From: Pedobacter nototheniae
GTDB taxonomy: Bacteria; Bacteroidota; Bacteroidia; Sphingobacteriales; Sphingobacteriaceae
Assembly (NCBI RefSeq): GCF_004335085.1
Contig: NZ_RQRS01000006.1
Coordinates: 1 to 64,000 of the forward strand
Direction: 5' to 3'
DNA length: 64,000 nt
Shown: positions 24,968 to 33,080 of the stretch, one piece after another
Layout: each line of letters starts with the position of its first letter
How positions within the stretch are numbered: the first letter of the stretch is position 1
Program-made: the position numbers and the translations under genes
The notes under the pieces: generated by a model
The model's database searches: none
What the model saw: the letters and a program-made list of their open reading frames with translations, nothing else
What the model was told of the DNA's origin: nothing

Positions 24968-24986
24968 TTTAACATTGAATGTTAAA
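24968..24986. promoter_or_regulatory. 19-bp perfect palindrome, candidate operator
   Basis: TTTAACATTGAATGTTAAA is a perfect inverted repeat around a central G. Its last base touches the -33 region of the TonB receptor promoter, a classic place for a dimeric regulator. Which protein binds is unknown. Confidence 0.5.
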
Positions 24987-25014
24987 TTGTGTTAAAATTT
25001 ATTAATTACATTTG
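24986..25014 (+). promoter_or_regulatory. Promoter of the Oar-like TonB receptor gene
   Basis: ATTG at 24986-24989 and TACATTTG at 25007-25014 are 17 bp apart and fit the Bacteroidota -33/-7 pattern. Transcription would start near 25021, giving a ~50-base leader before the ATG at 25072. Confidence 0.6.
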
Positions 25015-25071
25015 CAGCGATAAAATCAGTTGATCTTATTCATAAAAAACAAAACATTTAAAAAACAAAGT

Positions 25072-28000
25072 ATGAACAAATCTTTACTTTTAAAATTTGT
25101 ATTCATTGTTGTAGCTTTTGTAGGTTTCGCTTTCGCAGTAAATGCACAGGTAACCACATCTTCAATGACTGGTACAATTAAAGATGCAAAGGGAGCTTTG
25201 CCAGGTGCCAGCGTTAAAGCTACACACACACCAACGGGTACAGTTTACTCTGTATCAACCAACAACGACGGTCGTTTTACAATTGGCGGTATGCGTGTTG
25301 GCGGTCCCTACACAATTGAAGTTAGCTTCGTTGGTTACAGACCAGAAAAATTAACCGATGTTTCTTTAAAGTTAGGGGAGCCTTACCTTTTAAATTTAAC
25401 CTTAGTTGATAATAGTTCTACCTTAGCTGAAGTTAAAGTTGTTGGGCAGAGCAGTAATTCCATTATGAACTCTAATAAGAGTGGTGCAAATACTGTTATT
25501 ACTAGACAACAAATCCAAAATTTACCATCGATTACACGTAGCATTAATGATTTAACAAGGTTAACACCGCAAGGTTCGGGTACTCAAGGTGCTGTTGGTG
25601 GTGGTAACTACCGCTCAAACAACTTTACAGTTGATGGTGCTAACTTTAACAATCAGTTTGGTATTGGTCAGAACATTCCAGCAGGAGGATCTCCAATTTC
25701 AATCGATGCATTAGAGCAAATTTCGATAAATGTTACACCATATGATGTTCGTCAATCAGGTTTTACTGGCGGATCTGTTACTGCGGTAACTCGTTCTGGT
25801 ACAAACACATTTTCTGGTAATGCATTTTATACAATGCGAGGAGATGACCAACAAGGAAGAAGAATTGGTGAAAGCTATAGAATTCCTTCAACTTCTATTC
25901 AAAAGTTAGATGAAAAAAAATATGGTTTTAGCTTAGGTGGACCAATCATTAAGGATAAATTATTTTTCTTCGTTAACTACGAAAAGAAACATACAATTGA
26001 ACCTGGAAATAATAGAATTGCAGCTACTGCTAGTCAGCCATATGGTAGTTTAACTACTGTAGCGCCTGCAACGGCTGGTGATTTAGATAAATTAAAATCT
26101 TATCTAATTTCTAGATATGGATATGATCCAGGTGTTTATCAAGGATATTCAAATATCAGCGACAATGAAAAAATGTTTGCTCGTTTAGACTGGAATATTA
26201 CTAAAAACCATCGTTTAAGTGTTCGTTACAATCAAGTAGAAAGTTCATCTCCTAGTTCTGCATCAACTTCAGTATCTGGATCGGGTGTAACTGGTAACTT
26301 GGGTTATGGAAATAATAGATCTGGAACAAATACTAATGCTGGATTAAATTTTTCTAATTCAAATTACTATCAAGCAGCAAATTTATATTCAGGTGTTGCT
26401 GAGTTAAACTCAAACTTTGGTAGTAAAGTTACTAACGTTTTACGTGCTACCTATTCTCACCAAAATGATCCTAGAACTTCAGATAGTTCTCCTTTCCCTT
26501 TAGTTGATATTTTAAATAATACTCAATCATCAACTTCGGCTGGTAGTGTTTTAACAACTTTTGGTTATGAACCATTTACTTATGGTAACTTAAGAGATGT
26601 AAAAGGTTACACTTACAGTGATGATTTGAGCTTAGCTTTAGGAAAACATAATATTACTTTAGGTTTACAAGCTGAATTTAGCACTACAAAAAATGGTTTC
26701 CAACGTTTTGGTACAGGGTTTTATACTTTTGCTTCTTATGATGATTTTTATAACAATGCAAGACCATTACAATATTCTGTAACTTATCCACTAACTGCTG
26801 ATGGCTCTCAAGCTTATCCTAGCTTTAAATTTGCTCAGTATTCAGCTTATTTACAAGATGAGTTTACAATTTCTGATCGTTTAAAGGTAACTGCAGGTAT
26901 CAGATTTGAACAAGCAACATATCCTAATGTTTCAGAAATTAAAACACATCCTCTAGTTGCTGCACAAACTTTTGCTAATGGAGAGCACATTGATACAGGT
27001 GTATTACCAGCTAATAAAATAACTTATTCTCCACGTTTCGGTTTTAACTGGGATGTAATGGGTGATCGCTCTTTACAAGTTAGAGGAGGTTCTGGTATCT
27101 TTACTGGTCGTGTTCCATTTGTTTGGATTGTTGGTCAGTCTGGCGATGCTGGTTTATTACAATATACTCAAGTTTATTCTGGTGCTAATACACCACTTTT
27201 TAATCCAAATATTGCACCTAACTTAACTACTGCAGCTCCTGCAGCGGGAACAAGTATCCCGGGTACAATCAGTGCTATGGCTCCTAACTTAAAATTTCCT
27301 CAAACTTGGAAATCAAGTTTAGCAGTTGATTTTAAATTACCAGGTGGTGTTGTGGCTACTTTGGAAGGTATTTATGGAAAAGATTTAAATGTTGCTGTTG
27401 GTAAAAATGTTAACTTAAAAGATCCAACTGCATTGAACATTCCAGGTTATCCTGATAACAGACCTTTCTATGGAAGTACTGTGAATTCAAGACAAGTTGT
27501 GAACATAAACAGTGCAGGTGCTCCTGTTGCAAACGGTACATCAGTATTAAACGTTACTCAAATGACCAATGCCAAAGGTGGTTATAACTGGCAGGCAACC
27601 GCTCAATTAACAAAACAATTCTCTAATGGTTTATCTGCAATGATTGCTTATACTAGATCAGACCAACGTAACTATGGAGATGGAAGTGGTGACCAATTAT
27701 TAAACCTATGGTCTATCCCATTTACTTCAACAAATGCTAACAATCCAACATTAAGTTATTCAAGTAACCTAAATCCAGATCGCGTTGTTGCATCAGTATC
27801 TTACAAGAAAGAATATTTTGGCAATTTAGCTACTTCATTCTCATTGTTTTATTCAGGATCTCAACAAGGAAGATTCTCATATAGCTATAGTGCAGACTTT
27901 AACCGAGATGGACAGACAAATGATTTAATTTATATCCCTCGTGATGCATCTGAAATTAATTTTGTTGCTATTCCAGCTGGAACTACAGGATATGCTAGAG

Positions 28001-28425
28001 CTTACTCTGCTCAGGAGCAAAGTGATATTTTCATGAATTACATTAACAATGATAAATATTTAAGTGAGCATAAAGGACAGTATGCAGAGCGTAATGCGGC
28101 TACATCTCCTTGGAGAAATCAATTTGATTTGAGGTTAACTCAAGAAGTTTTCAAAAACTTTGGTAAGACTAAAAACTCTTTCCAATTTACTGTTGATATC
28201 TTTAACGTAGGTAACTTATTAAACCGCAAATGGGGTAACGTAAATTTTGTTAATAACTCAGCAATTTTAGTTCCTCAAAATGTTTCGGCAATTAGTGCTA
28301 CAACAAAACCAACATTTAGATTAGCTAATGCACAAGGTGATATTGTAAGAGAAACGTTTGGTACTTCTCAAACAATCTCATCAACTTACTATATGCAATT
28401 TGGTGTTCGTTATAACTTTAACTAA
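25072..28425 (+). CDS. Oar-like TonB-dependent outer-membrane receptor
   Basis: A 1117-residue outer-membrane transporter of the Oar-like group. Signal peptide MNKSLLLKFVFIVVAFVGFAFAVNA; a carboxypeptidase-regulatory-like beta domain (~residues 27-110, GTIKDAKGALPGASVKATH..GRFTIGGMRVGGPY); a plug domain (~115-245, TVITRQQIQNLPSITRSINDLTRLTP..FTVDGANFNNQFG); and a ~870-residue barrel ending in YMQFGVRYNFN. Energised by TonB/ExbBD; the cargo is unknown, and Oar proteins are implicated in protein or peptide traffic. I start at ATG 25072, since the frame extends only to a TTG at 25030. Transcribed with the lipoprotein gene downstream, across a hairpin. Confidence 0.9.
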   Translation: MNKSLLLKFVFIVVAFVGFAFAVNAQVTTSSMTGTIKDAKGALPGASVKATHTPTGTVYSVSTNNDGRFTIGGMRVGGPYTIEVSFVGYRPEKLTDVSLKLGEPYLLNLTLVDNSSTLAEVKVVGQSSNSIMNSNKSGANTVITRQQIQNLPSITRSINDLTRLTPQGSGTQGAVGGGNYRSNNFTVDGANFNNQFGIGQNIPAGGSPISIDALEQISINVTPYDVRQSGFTGGSVTAVTRSGTNTFSGNAFYTMRGDDQQGRRIGESYRIPSTSIQKLDEKKYGFSLGGPIIKDKLFFFVNYEKKHTIEPGNNRIAATASQPYGSLTTVAPATAGDLDKLKSYLISRYGYDPGVYQGYSNISDNEKMFARLDWNITKNHRLSVRYNQVESSSPSSASTSVSGSGVTGNLGYGNNRSGTNTNAGLNFSNSNYYQAANLYSGVAELNSNFGSKVTNVLRATYSHQNDPRTSDSSPFPLVDILNNTQSSTSAGSVLTTFGYEPFTYGNLRDVKGYTYSDDLSLALGKHNITLGLQAEFSTTKNGFQRFGTGFYTFASYDDFYNNARPLQYSVTYPLTADGSQAYPSFKFAQYSAYLQDEFTISDRLKVTAGIRFEQATYPNVSEIKTHPLVAAQTFANGEHIDTGVLPANKITYSPRFGFNWDVMGDRSLQVRGGSGIFTGRVPFVWIVGQSGDAGLLQYTQVYSGANTPLFNPNIAPNLTTAAPAAGTSIPGTISAMAPNLKFPQTWKSSLAVDFKLPGGVVATLEGIYGKDLNVAVGKNVNLKDPTALNIPGYPDNRPFYGSTVNSRQVVNINSAGAPVANGTSVLNVTQMTNAKGGYNWQATAQLTKQFSNGLSAMIAYTRSDQRNYGDGSGDQLLNLWSIPFTSTNANNPTLSYSSNLNPDRVVASVSYKKEYFGNLATSFSLFYSGSQQGRFSYSYSADFNRDGQTNDLIYIPRDASEINFVAIPAGTTGYARAYSAQEQSDIFMNYINNDKYLSEHKGQYAERNAATSPWRNQFDLRLTQEVFKNFGKTKNSFQFTVDIFNVGNLLNRKWGNVNFVNNSAILVPQNVSAISATTKPTFRLANAQGDIVRETFGTSQTISSTYYMQFGVRYNFN

Positions 28426-28439
28426 TTCATAATCTTAAC

Positions 28440-28463
28440 CCGATCTGTTTTTTAACAGATCGG
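28440..28463 (+). other. Intercistronic hairpin between receptor and lipoprotein genes
   Basis: CCGATCTGTT and AACAGATCGG form a perfect 10-bp stem with a TTTT loop. No long T-run follows. It may be a partial terminator or an mRNA-stabilising 3' stem that sets the ratio of the two products. Confidence 0.6.
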
Positions 28464-28485
28464 CTAGGAATTAAAATAAAAAAAT

Positions 28486-29037
28486 ATGAAAAAATTAATA
28501 TCAAAACTTACGATTTTAGCAAGTATTGTTGTTTTATCAATGAGTGCTTGTAAAAAAGATCCTAATGCAGAAAAAGAGGTGACTGGTAAAGGTGCTACAA
28601 CTTTTGAAATGGCTAAGGGATCTGCAATCACAGCAAATGGTTCTACAAGTACAAGTAATGTAACTATTGATGCTATTGTTGGTGAATCTATTGCAACTAA
28701 CAAAGTGATTTCTAAAATAGAAGTAGCTACATTAAGAGGTACAACAAGTTCTTCTGCTAAGACTATAATCGGTACTTTTCCTAACGTGACTTTAGCTGCT
28801 TCTACTACAGCTACACCAGCTGTTTCTGCTATTGGTGCTTATGGTAATGCTTCAAATATTATTTGGGGATTAAGATTTACTTTTCCTTTAAGTAACTTTG
28901 TAGGCTTAACAAACCCTACTACTGGAAAAACAACAGGTTCTACTAGTATTATTTTTACTTTGAAAAATGCTGACGGAACAGTCATAGCTGAATATACTGC
29001 TACAACTGCTGAATATGGTTTGAAATTATCTAATTAA
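28486..29037 (+). CDS. Hypothetical lipoprotein, 183 aa
   Basis: A lipoprotein signal ends at Cys22 (ILASIVVLSMSAC), followed by KKDPN. The mature part is Ser/Thr/Ala-rich and beta-predicted, with no enzyme motif. It lies 60 bp after the Oar-like receptor on the same strand and has no promoter of its own that I can see. It may therefore be a surface partner of that receptor, as SusD is to SusC, although it has no SusD similarity. A strong terminator follows. Function unknown. Confidence 0.75.
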   Translation: MKKLISKLTILASIVVLSMSACKKDPNAEKEVTGKGATTFEMAKGSAITANGSTSTSNVTIDAIVGESIATNKVISKIEVATLRGTTSSSAKTIIGTFPNVTLAASTTATPAVSAIGAYGNASNIIWGLRFTFPLSNFVGLTNPTTGKTTGSTSIIFTLKNADGTVIAEYTATTAEYGLKLSN

Positions 29038-29057
29038 ACAGAACTAATAATTTCATT

Positions 29058-29089
29058 AAAAAAGCAAGGCTAATTAGCCTTGCTTTTTT
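29058..29089 (+). terminator. Terminator of the receptor-lipoprotein operon
   Basis: AAAAAAGCAAGGCTAATT is followed by its exact complement (AGCCTTGCTTTTTT), a fully palindromic hairpin with a T-run. Confidence 0.9.
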
Positions 29090-29118
29090 GTTTAACACTA
29101 TTTTTTCTACAAAAATAT

Positions 29119-29957
29119 ATGTGTTTATATGTTTTGAGAAATCAAGTCCCTGATGTTCAGGAAAAAATGACTACTTACCACTTAAAAAACGGAGGGCAAG
29201 TTACTGTTTTTGTTAACTCTAGAAATGAATACATAGTTGGTTGTGATGTCATCTTATCTAAGCAGAAAATTGCCTATTAGAACATAATAAAGTAGAGAAT
29301 ACTAAAAAGTAAACACGGCATGCAATTGGTTTAATGCATGAGCAAACTAGGAGCGACCGTGATCAATATATTAATGTTAATTATTCAAACATCAATTCAA
29401 ATTGGACATATCAGTATAATACATATGATGCGCAGGGTAGTTCTGGATCTGAAATTGGTGCTTTTGATTTTAATTCCATTATGTTATATCGTTCGTATGC
29501 CTCCGAGGCAAGTATTGGGGGCAATGGTACTCCACAAATGACGCGAAAAGATGGTTCAACTTGGAATGATAACTATTCTCTTTCTCAAGGAGATATTGAA
29601 GGGGTTAAATATCTATATGACCCAAAAATATATCTAAAAGTAACAGCAATTTATAATGAGAATGAATCGTATTCAAATATTAGCATGACAAATGAGGATG
29701 TTAGAGAGGTTTATGATGTATATGTTGACTTTTATAGTAACTCACAGTTTACAACGCCATTAAGTTTAACAACTCCTTTAGAGATTAAGATAATGTCAAA
29801 TGGAGTTGTAAGTAAAGTTAAGATAGCTTCTGGTCAAAGTTCTGTATATCTTGGACAATCACTAGATGAATATAGTACGGAGTATGGAAAATATCGATAT
29901 CATAATACTATTTCATTAGGTGTGGTTAAAGGGGTAGGCTACATTTTATCTTATTAA
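29119..29957 (+). pseudogene. Decayed astacin-like (M12A) metalloprotease
   Basis: Two pieces of one family remain. 29119-29280 encodes a propeptide-like end (YHLKNGGQVTVFVNSRNEYIVGCDVILSKQ) and then stops. 29334-29957 continues with HEQTRSDRDQYINVNYSNI, a Met-turn SIMLYRS and TRKDGSTWNDNYSLSQGDIEGVKYLYDP, typical of the C-terminal half of the astacin domain, plus a ~105-residue beta-rich tail of unknown family. Reading back in frame from HEQ gives HAIGLM, then TR and a stop at 29316-29318. The first His and catalytic Glu of HExxHxxGxxH are therefore missing, together with roughly 100 residues. No signal peptide remains. The 29334 frame alone could still be expressed, but not as a zinc protease. 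Confidence 0.75.
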
Positions 29958-29962
29958 TAATT

Positions 29963-30000
29963 TTAACAAAATAAGACCTCCTACGGTCTTATTTTGTTAA
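29963..30000. terminator. Long bidirectional terminator
   Basis: A 16-bp perfect stem (TTAACAAAATAAGACC / GGTCTTATTTTGTTAA) with a 6-base loop, between the protease remnant and the converging LytTR gene. Confidence 0.9.
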
Positions 30001-30017
30001 ATTAATAGTGCAACCTA

Positions 30018-30680
30018 TTACATCGCATTAAGAAAACTTAACTTATCCATCTTTAAATTTATCTCTTCTTCTGATAAATCAGTAACAAAATTTAGATTAA
30101 CTAAATAAGACTGGCTTATTTGCAAGAACCGAAAATCATCCTTAAACATTTGTAGTACTTCGTTAAAATTAACATGAACAGTAATGCTTTGTGTCTCGGT
30201 AACGATTATTACTATATTATTTTTATTTTGAATTAGAATAATATCAGCCTTTAACAACCGATCAAAGCAACCCTTATTTTCTTTTTCAATAAATAAATTA
30301 TCGTCAGCATGATTACAGTAAGGATATGCAAGTTGATGAATTGTTTTAATTAGCTTAAATTGGTTTATTGGCTTCAGCTTGTGCTGATCTGAGCTTAAAT
30401 TGAATGCCTTTAAAGCAATCAGAATATCTGGCGTTACAAAAACAATGAATTTTACCTTATCTCTTAATCTTTTTAAAAGTTCTAGTCCGGAGAGTTCTTT
30501 CATATCTATATCCATAAATAGAAAATAAACATGATCACTTTCATTAATTTCGAAAAGAGCCTTTATTGGGCTTGTATAACTTTTAATAATCGTTAAAAAA
30601 GGATTGCACTCAATTAATGAAGTAAAATGGTTAACAGAACTTGGTTGGCTATTTATAATTACGCACTGAAGCTTTTTCAT
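30018..30680 (-). CDS. LytTR-type response regulator with atypical receiver
   Basis: A 220-residue protein with a receiver-like domain (~1-120) and a LytTR DNA-binding domain (~135-215, LLKADIILIQNKNNIVIIVTE..FRFLQISQSYLVNLNFV). The phosphoacceptor Asp is in FLFMDIDMKELSGLELL, and Thr (FVTPD) and Lys (KPI) are kept. The N-terminal acidic pair that binds Mg2+ is replaced: the usual [I/V]-D-D-E-P region reads IINSQPS. No histidine kinase is adjacent. It may therefore be controlled by something other than phosphorylation. The C-terminus is slightly short for LytTR. Monocistronic, converging on the terminator at 29963. Confidence 0.82.
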   Translation of the reverse strand: MKKLQCVIINSQPSSVNHFTSLIECNPFLTIIKSYTSPIKALFEINESDHVYFLFMDIDMKELSGLELLKRLRDKVKFIVFVTPDILIALKAFNLSSDQHKLKPINQFKLIKTIHQLAYPYCNHADDNLFIEKENKGCFDRLLKADIILIQNKNNIVIIVTETQSITVHVNFNEVLQMFKDDFRFLQISQSYLVNLNFVTDLSEEEINLKMDKLSFLNAM

Positions 30681-30945
30681 ATAAAAATGTATTAATAGTT
30701 TGAGATCATTAAATCAAATTTTTGCTCACTCATTTATATCTTAATTATAAACTGAAATCATGAATAAGATTGGTTGTGCGATTGTATTTACCTAAATTGT
30801 ATATTAATATGATTTTAAAATAAAACTATTGATACTAATATATTGGTTAAAAGTATACAAAAATATTTGAATAGCGGTTATTAATGACCGCAAAATTTTT
30901 AGATAATCTAAACACCTTGCCTAACTCAATAGTTATGTAAGAGAA

Positions 30946-31170
30946 ATGGTTGCGAAAGACTATACACATATTCAAAAACAGTTTGGAGATAATCTTCAAA
31001 AAATTAGGCATAACAAAGGATTAAGCCTTCGTGCACTTGCTGCGAACTGTGATATTGACGACAGTAAAATTTCTAAAATTGAAAACGGAAAGTTTAATAT
31101 CAAGCTATCTACGATAATTGAACTTGCCAAGGGATTAGATGTTAGCCCAAAAGATCTTCTTGATTTTTAG
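30946..31170 (+). CDS. XRE-family helix-turn-helix regulator, 74 aa
   Basis: A single HTH_3 domain with nothing else. The recognition region reads LSLRALAANCDIDDSKISKIENGKFN (residues ~26-51), followed by LSTIIELAKGLDVSPKDLLDF, the standard end of a Cro/C1-type fold. Such minimal regulators act as dimers on nearby operators; no obvious palindrome was found in the ~265-bp upstream gap. There is no toxin-like partner next to it; the following gene is a methyltransferase about 90 bp downstream on the same strand, possibly co-transcribed. Confidence 0.9.
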   Translation: MVAKDYTHIQKQFGDNLQKIRHNKGLSLRALAANCDIDDSKISKIENGKFNIKLSTIIELAKGLDVSPKDLLDF

Positions 31171-31262
31171 CTGGCTTGATTCTGAAACGGTTTAAAAATA
31201 ATTCCTCCTGGCGAAACATAATACTTCATTTTAAGTTATATTACCGATAACGTTGGAAAATT

Positions 31263-32027
31263 ATGGGATGGAATGCTGAAGTATATAATAAATTTAAGGA
31301 AGAGCGTTACGAGCCTTATTACGATCTACAATCTTTGATTGATGTTAAACCTGGTTTAAAAGTTATAGATCTTGGCTGCGGAACGGGGGAGTTAACCAAA
31401 AAGCTTTCTGAATATTTACCTGGGAGCCATATTTTAGGAATAGATTCATCTTCTGAAATGTTGAAAGCAGCTCAAGAATTTACAAACGATCGGGTTCTAT
31501 TTGAAAAAATTGGCATACAAACTAAAATTGAGCAAAACCAACTATATGATTTAATATTTTCTAATGCTGCTTTACAGTGGTTAGACGATCATGAAACGCT
31601 GTTTCCGGCAATTATTAAGAAAGTTAAGCCTGGTGGACAGCTAGTTGTTCAAATTCCATCCAACCACGATCATTTCACACATCAAGCCTTAAGAGATTTA
31701 GCTTCTGCAGAACCTTATCAAACAGCACTTAAAGGTTGGGTAAGGTCTGTTTCAGTTTTAAAGATTGATGACTATTCGGAAATTTTTTATAATAATGGTT
31801 GTAAAAAAATGGTTGTTTTTGAAAAGGTTTATGCACACGTTTTACAAAATGCAGAAAGTGTTTTCAATTGGACCTCAGGCACTGCTTTAATTAGATATTT
31901 GGAGCGGTTACCAGAGCACTTGCAAGATAATTTTAAAGTGGATTATAGACTTAAATTAGAAAATAAATATAGCGATAGTCCAATTTTTTATCCTTTCAAA
32001 CGCATCTTAATGTCAGGAGTTTTTTAA
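31263..32027 (+). CDS. Class I SAM-dependent methyltransferase, trans-aconitate methyltransferase-like
   Basis: A 254-residue Rossmann methyltransferase close in layout to Tam, which methylates trans-aconitate. The N-terminus WNAEVYNKFKEERYEPYYDL matches the Tam start pattern (WNP..Y..F..ER). The SAM motif is VIDLGCGTGELTKKL, the acidic loop is GIDSSSEML, and the signature LIFSNAALQWLDDHETLFP and GGQLVVQIPSNHDHFTH follow. Tam activity is likely but not proven, because related enzymes differ in their acceptor. Preceded by the small XRE regulator. Confidence 0.83.
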   Translation: MGWNAEVYNKFKEERYEPYYDLQSLIDVKPGLKVIDLGCGTGELTKKLSEYLPGSHILGIDSSSEMLKAAQEFTNDRVLFEKIGIQTKIEQNQLYDLIFSNAALQWLDDHETLFPAIIKKVKPGGQLVVQIPSNHDHFTHQALRDLASAEPYQTALKGWVRSVSVLKIDDYSEIFYNNGCKKMVVFEKVYAHVLQNAESVFNWTSGTALIRYLERLPEHLQDNFKVDYRLKLENKYSDSPIFYPFKRILMSGVF

Positions 32028-32097
32028 ACAGAATGATTTTTCATCTATGGTTTTATAAATGATTAATTTTAGAAATTACTTTAATCTTTGAGAAACT

Positions 32098-32430
32098 ATG
32101 AAAAATTATCTGTTTTTAGCTTTTGCAATTTTATTCGAAATTGTTGGAACAACAGCACTAAAATATTCTGAACAGTTTACCAAACTTATCTATAGTATTG
32201 CCACTATTTTAGCTTACGTTGCCGCATTTTATTTTTTAAGTTTAACGCTAAAAACAATCCCTGTTGGTATTGCATATGCAATTTGGTCAGGAGTAGGAAT
32301 TGTATTAATTACTGTGATAGGGATTGTTGCCTTTAAACAAATTCCTGATTTGCCAGCAATTATTGGTTTAGTTTTAATTATTGCTGGCGTTGTTATTATC
32401 AATTTATTCTCTAAAACGGCATCTCATTAA
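32098..32430 (+). CDS. Small multidrug resistance (SMR) efflux protein
   Basis: A 110-residue four-helix inner-membrane protein of the EmrE/QacE/SugE family, which exchanges protons for cationic drugs or guanidinium as a dimer. The essential membrane Glu is at residue 14 (FAILFEIVGTTALKYS). The later signature PVGIAYAIWSGVGIVLIT in helix 3 and the GxxLIxxGVxxIN pattern in helix 4 are present. Complete length. Paired SMR genes often sit together; here there is only one, so a homodimer is expected. The substrate class (drug or guanidinium) cannot be decided by eye. Confidence 0.93.
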   Translation: MKNYLFLAFAILFEIVGTTALKYSEQFTKLIYSIATILAYVAAFYFLSLTLKTIPVGIAYAIWSGVGIVLITVIGIVAFKQIPDLPAIIGLVLIIAGVVIINLFSKTASH

Positions 32431-32443
32431 CTAAAAATAGATT

Positions 32444-33016
32444 TTAGACAGTAATTATAATGTCGTACTTATTTAAAAGCCCACTAATTCCTGATTGTGA
32501 AAATTTAGCTTTTTTGATTCTGTTTTCCTCAGGATCAATACTATAATTATAGGCCGTACGGAAATCTGCCTTCTCCAAAATTGTATTTTGAAACGTGGCT
32601 AGATTTAAGTCACAATAATCAAAAGTTGCTTCGCTTAAATCACATTCTGTAAAATCTACTTCATCTAATTTTGTGTTTGAAAAGGAAGTTTTCTTTAATT
32701 TAACTCTGTAAAAAGTAGAATGCGATAGAATACAGTGATTTGTTGTGATGGAAAAACCAAAATCATTACAATTTTCAAAGTGTAAACCCAGCATTTTGCA
32801 GTCTTTAAAAGTTACATCTCTAAAAGCTGTTTTATTTAGTTTAGCCAAACTCAGGTTGCATCCAATAAAATCACAATCTGTAAAGGTATTACCCGAAAGA
32901 TCAACGTTGGAAAAATTACAGTTTAAAAAAGTGCAATGGTCGTATTGACCGTTCGAAAAAGGCGTTTGTGTGAAATCTAATTTGTCGAAAATTTGATCTT
33001 CTATATAGTCTTGCAT
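32444..33016 (-). CDS. Pentapeptide repeat protein
   Basis: A protein of about 190 residues made of A(D/N)LXX-type repeats that fold into a right-handed quadrilateral beta helix. Repeats are visible in CTFLNCNFSNVDLSGNTFTDCDFIGCNLSLAKL, in KLKKTSFSNTKLDEVDFTECDLSEATFDYCDLNLATF, and in between. Qnr-type relatives shield DNA gyrase, but most such proteins have unknown roles and no resistance should be assumed. I start at the ATG at 33016 (MQDYIEDQIFDKLDF); an 18-codon extension to 33070 has no repeat or signal character. Convergent with the SMR gene, with only 13 bp between the stops. Confidence 0.88.
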   Translation of the reverse strand: MQDYIEDQIFDKLDFTQTPFSNGQYDHCTFLNCNFSNVDLSGNTFTDCDFIGCNLSLAKLNKTAFRDVTFKDCKMLGLHFENCNDFGFSITTNHCILSHSTFYRVKLKKTSFSNTKLDEVDFTECDLSEATFDYCDLNLATFQNTILEKADFRTAYNYSIDPEENRIKKAKFSQSGISGLLNKYDIIITV

Positions 33017-33080
33017 AAAGTTAATCTCGGTAACGGAGGGATAAGAAAGTATGCCCGAATAAACGAGCATACTATAAAAT

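Noticed and set aside
29080..29280. 66-codon frame treated as an intact gene
   Set aside because: It starts at a TTG inside the terminator at 29058-29089. From 29119 it matches only the propeptide end of an astacin and is part of the pseudogene.
32444..33016. Calling the pentapeptide protein a Qnr quinolone-resistance protein
   Set aside because: The repeats are generic; there is nothing specific to Qnr, and most pentapeptide proteins have no such role.
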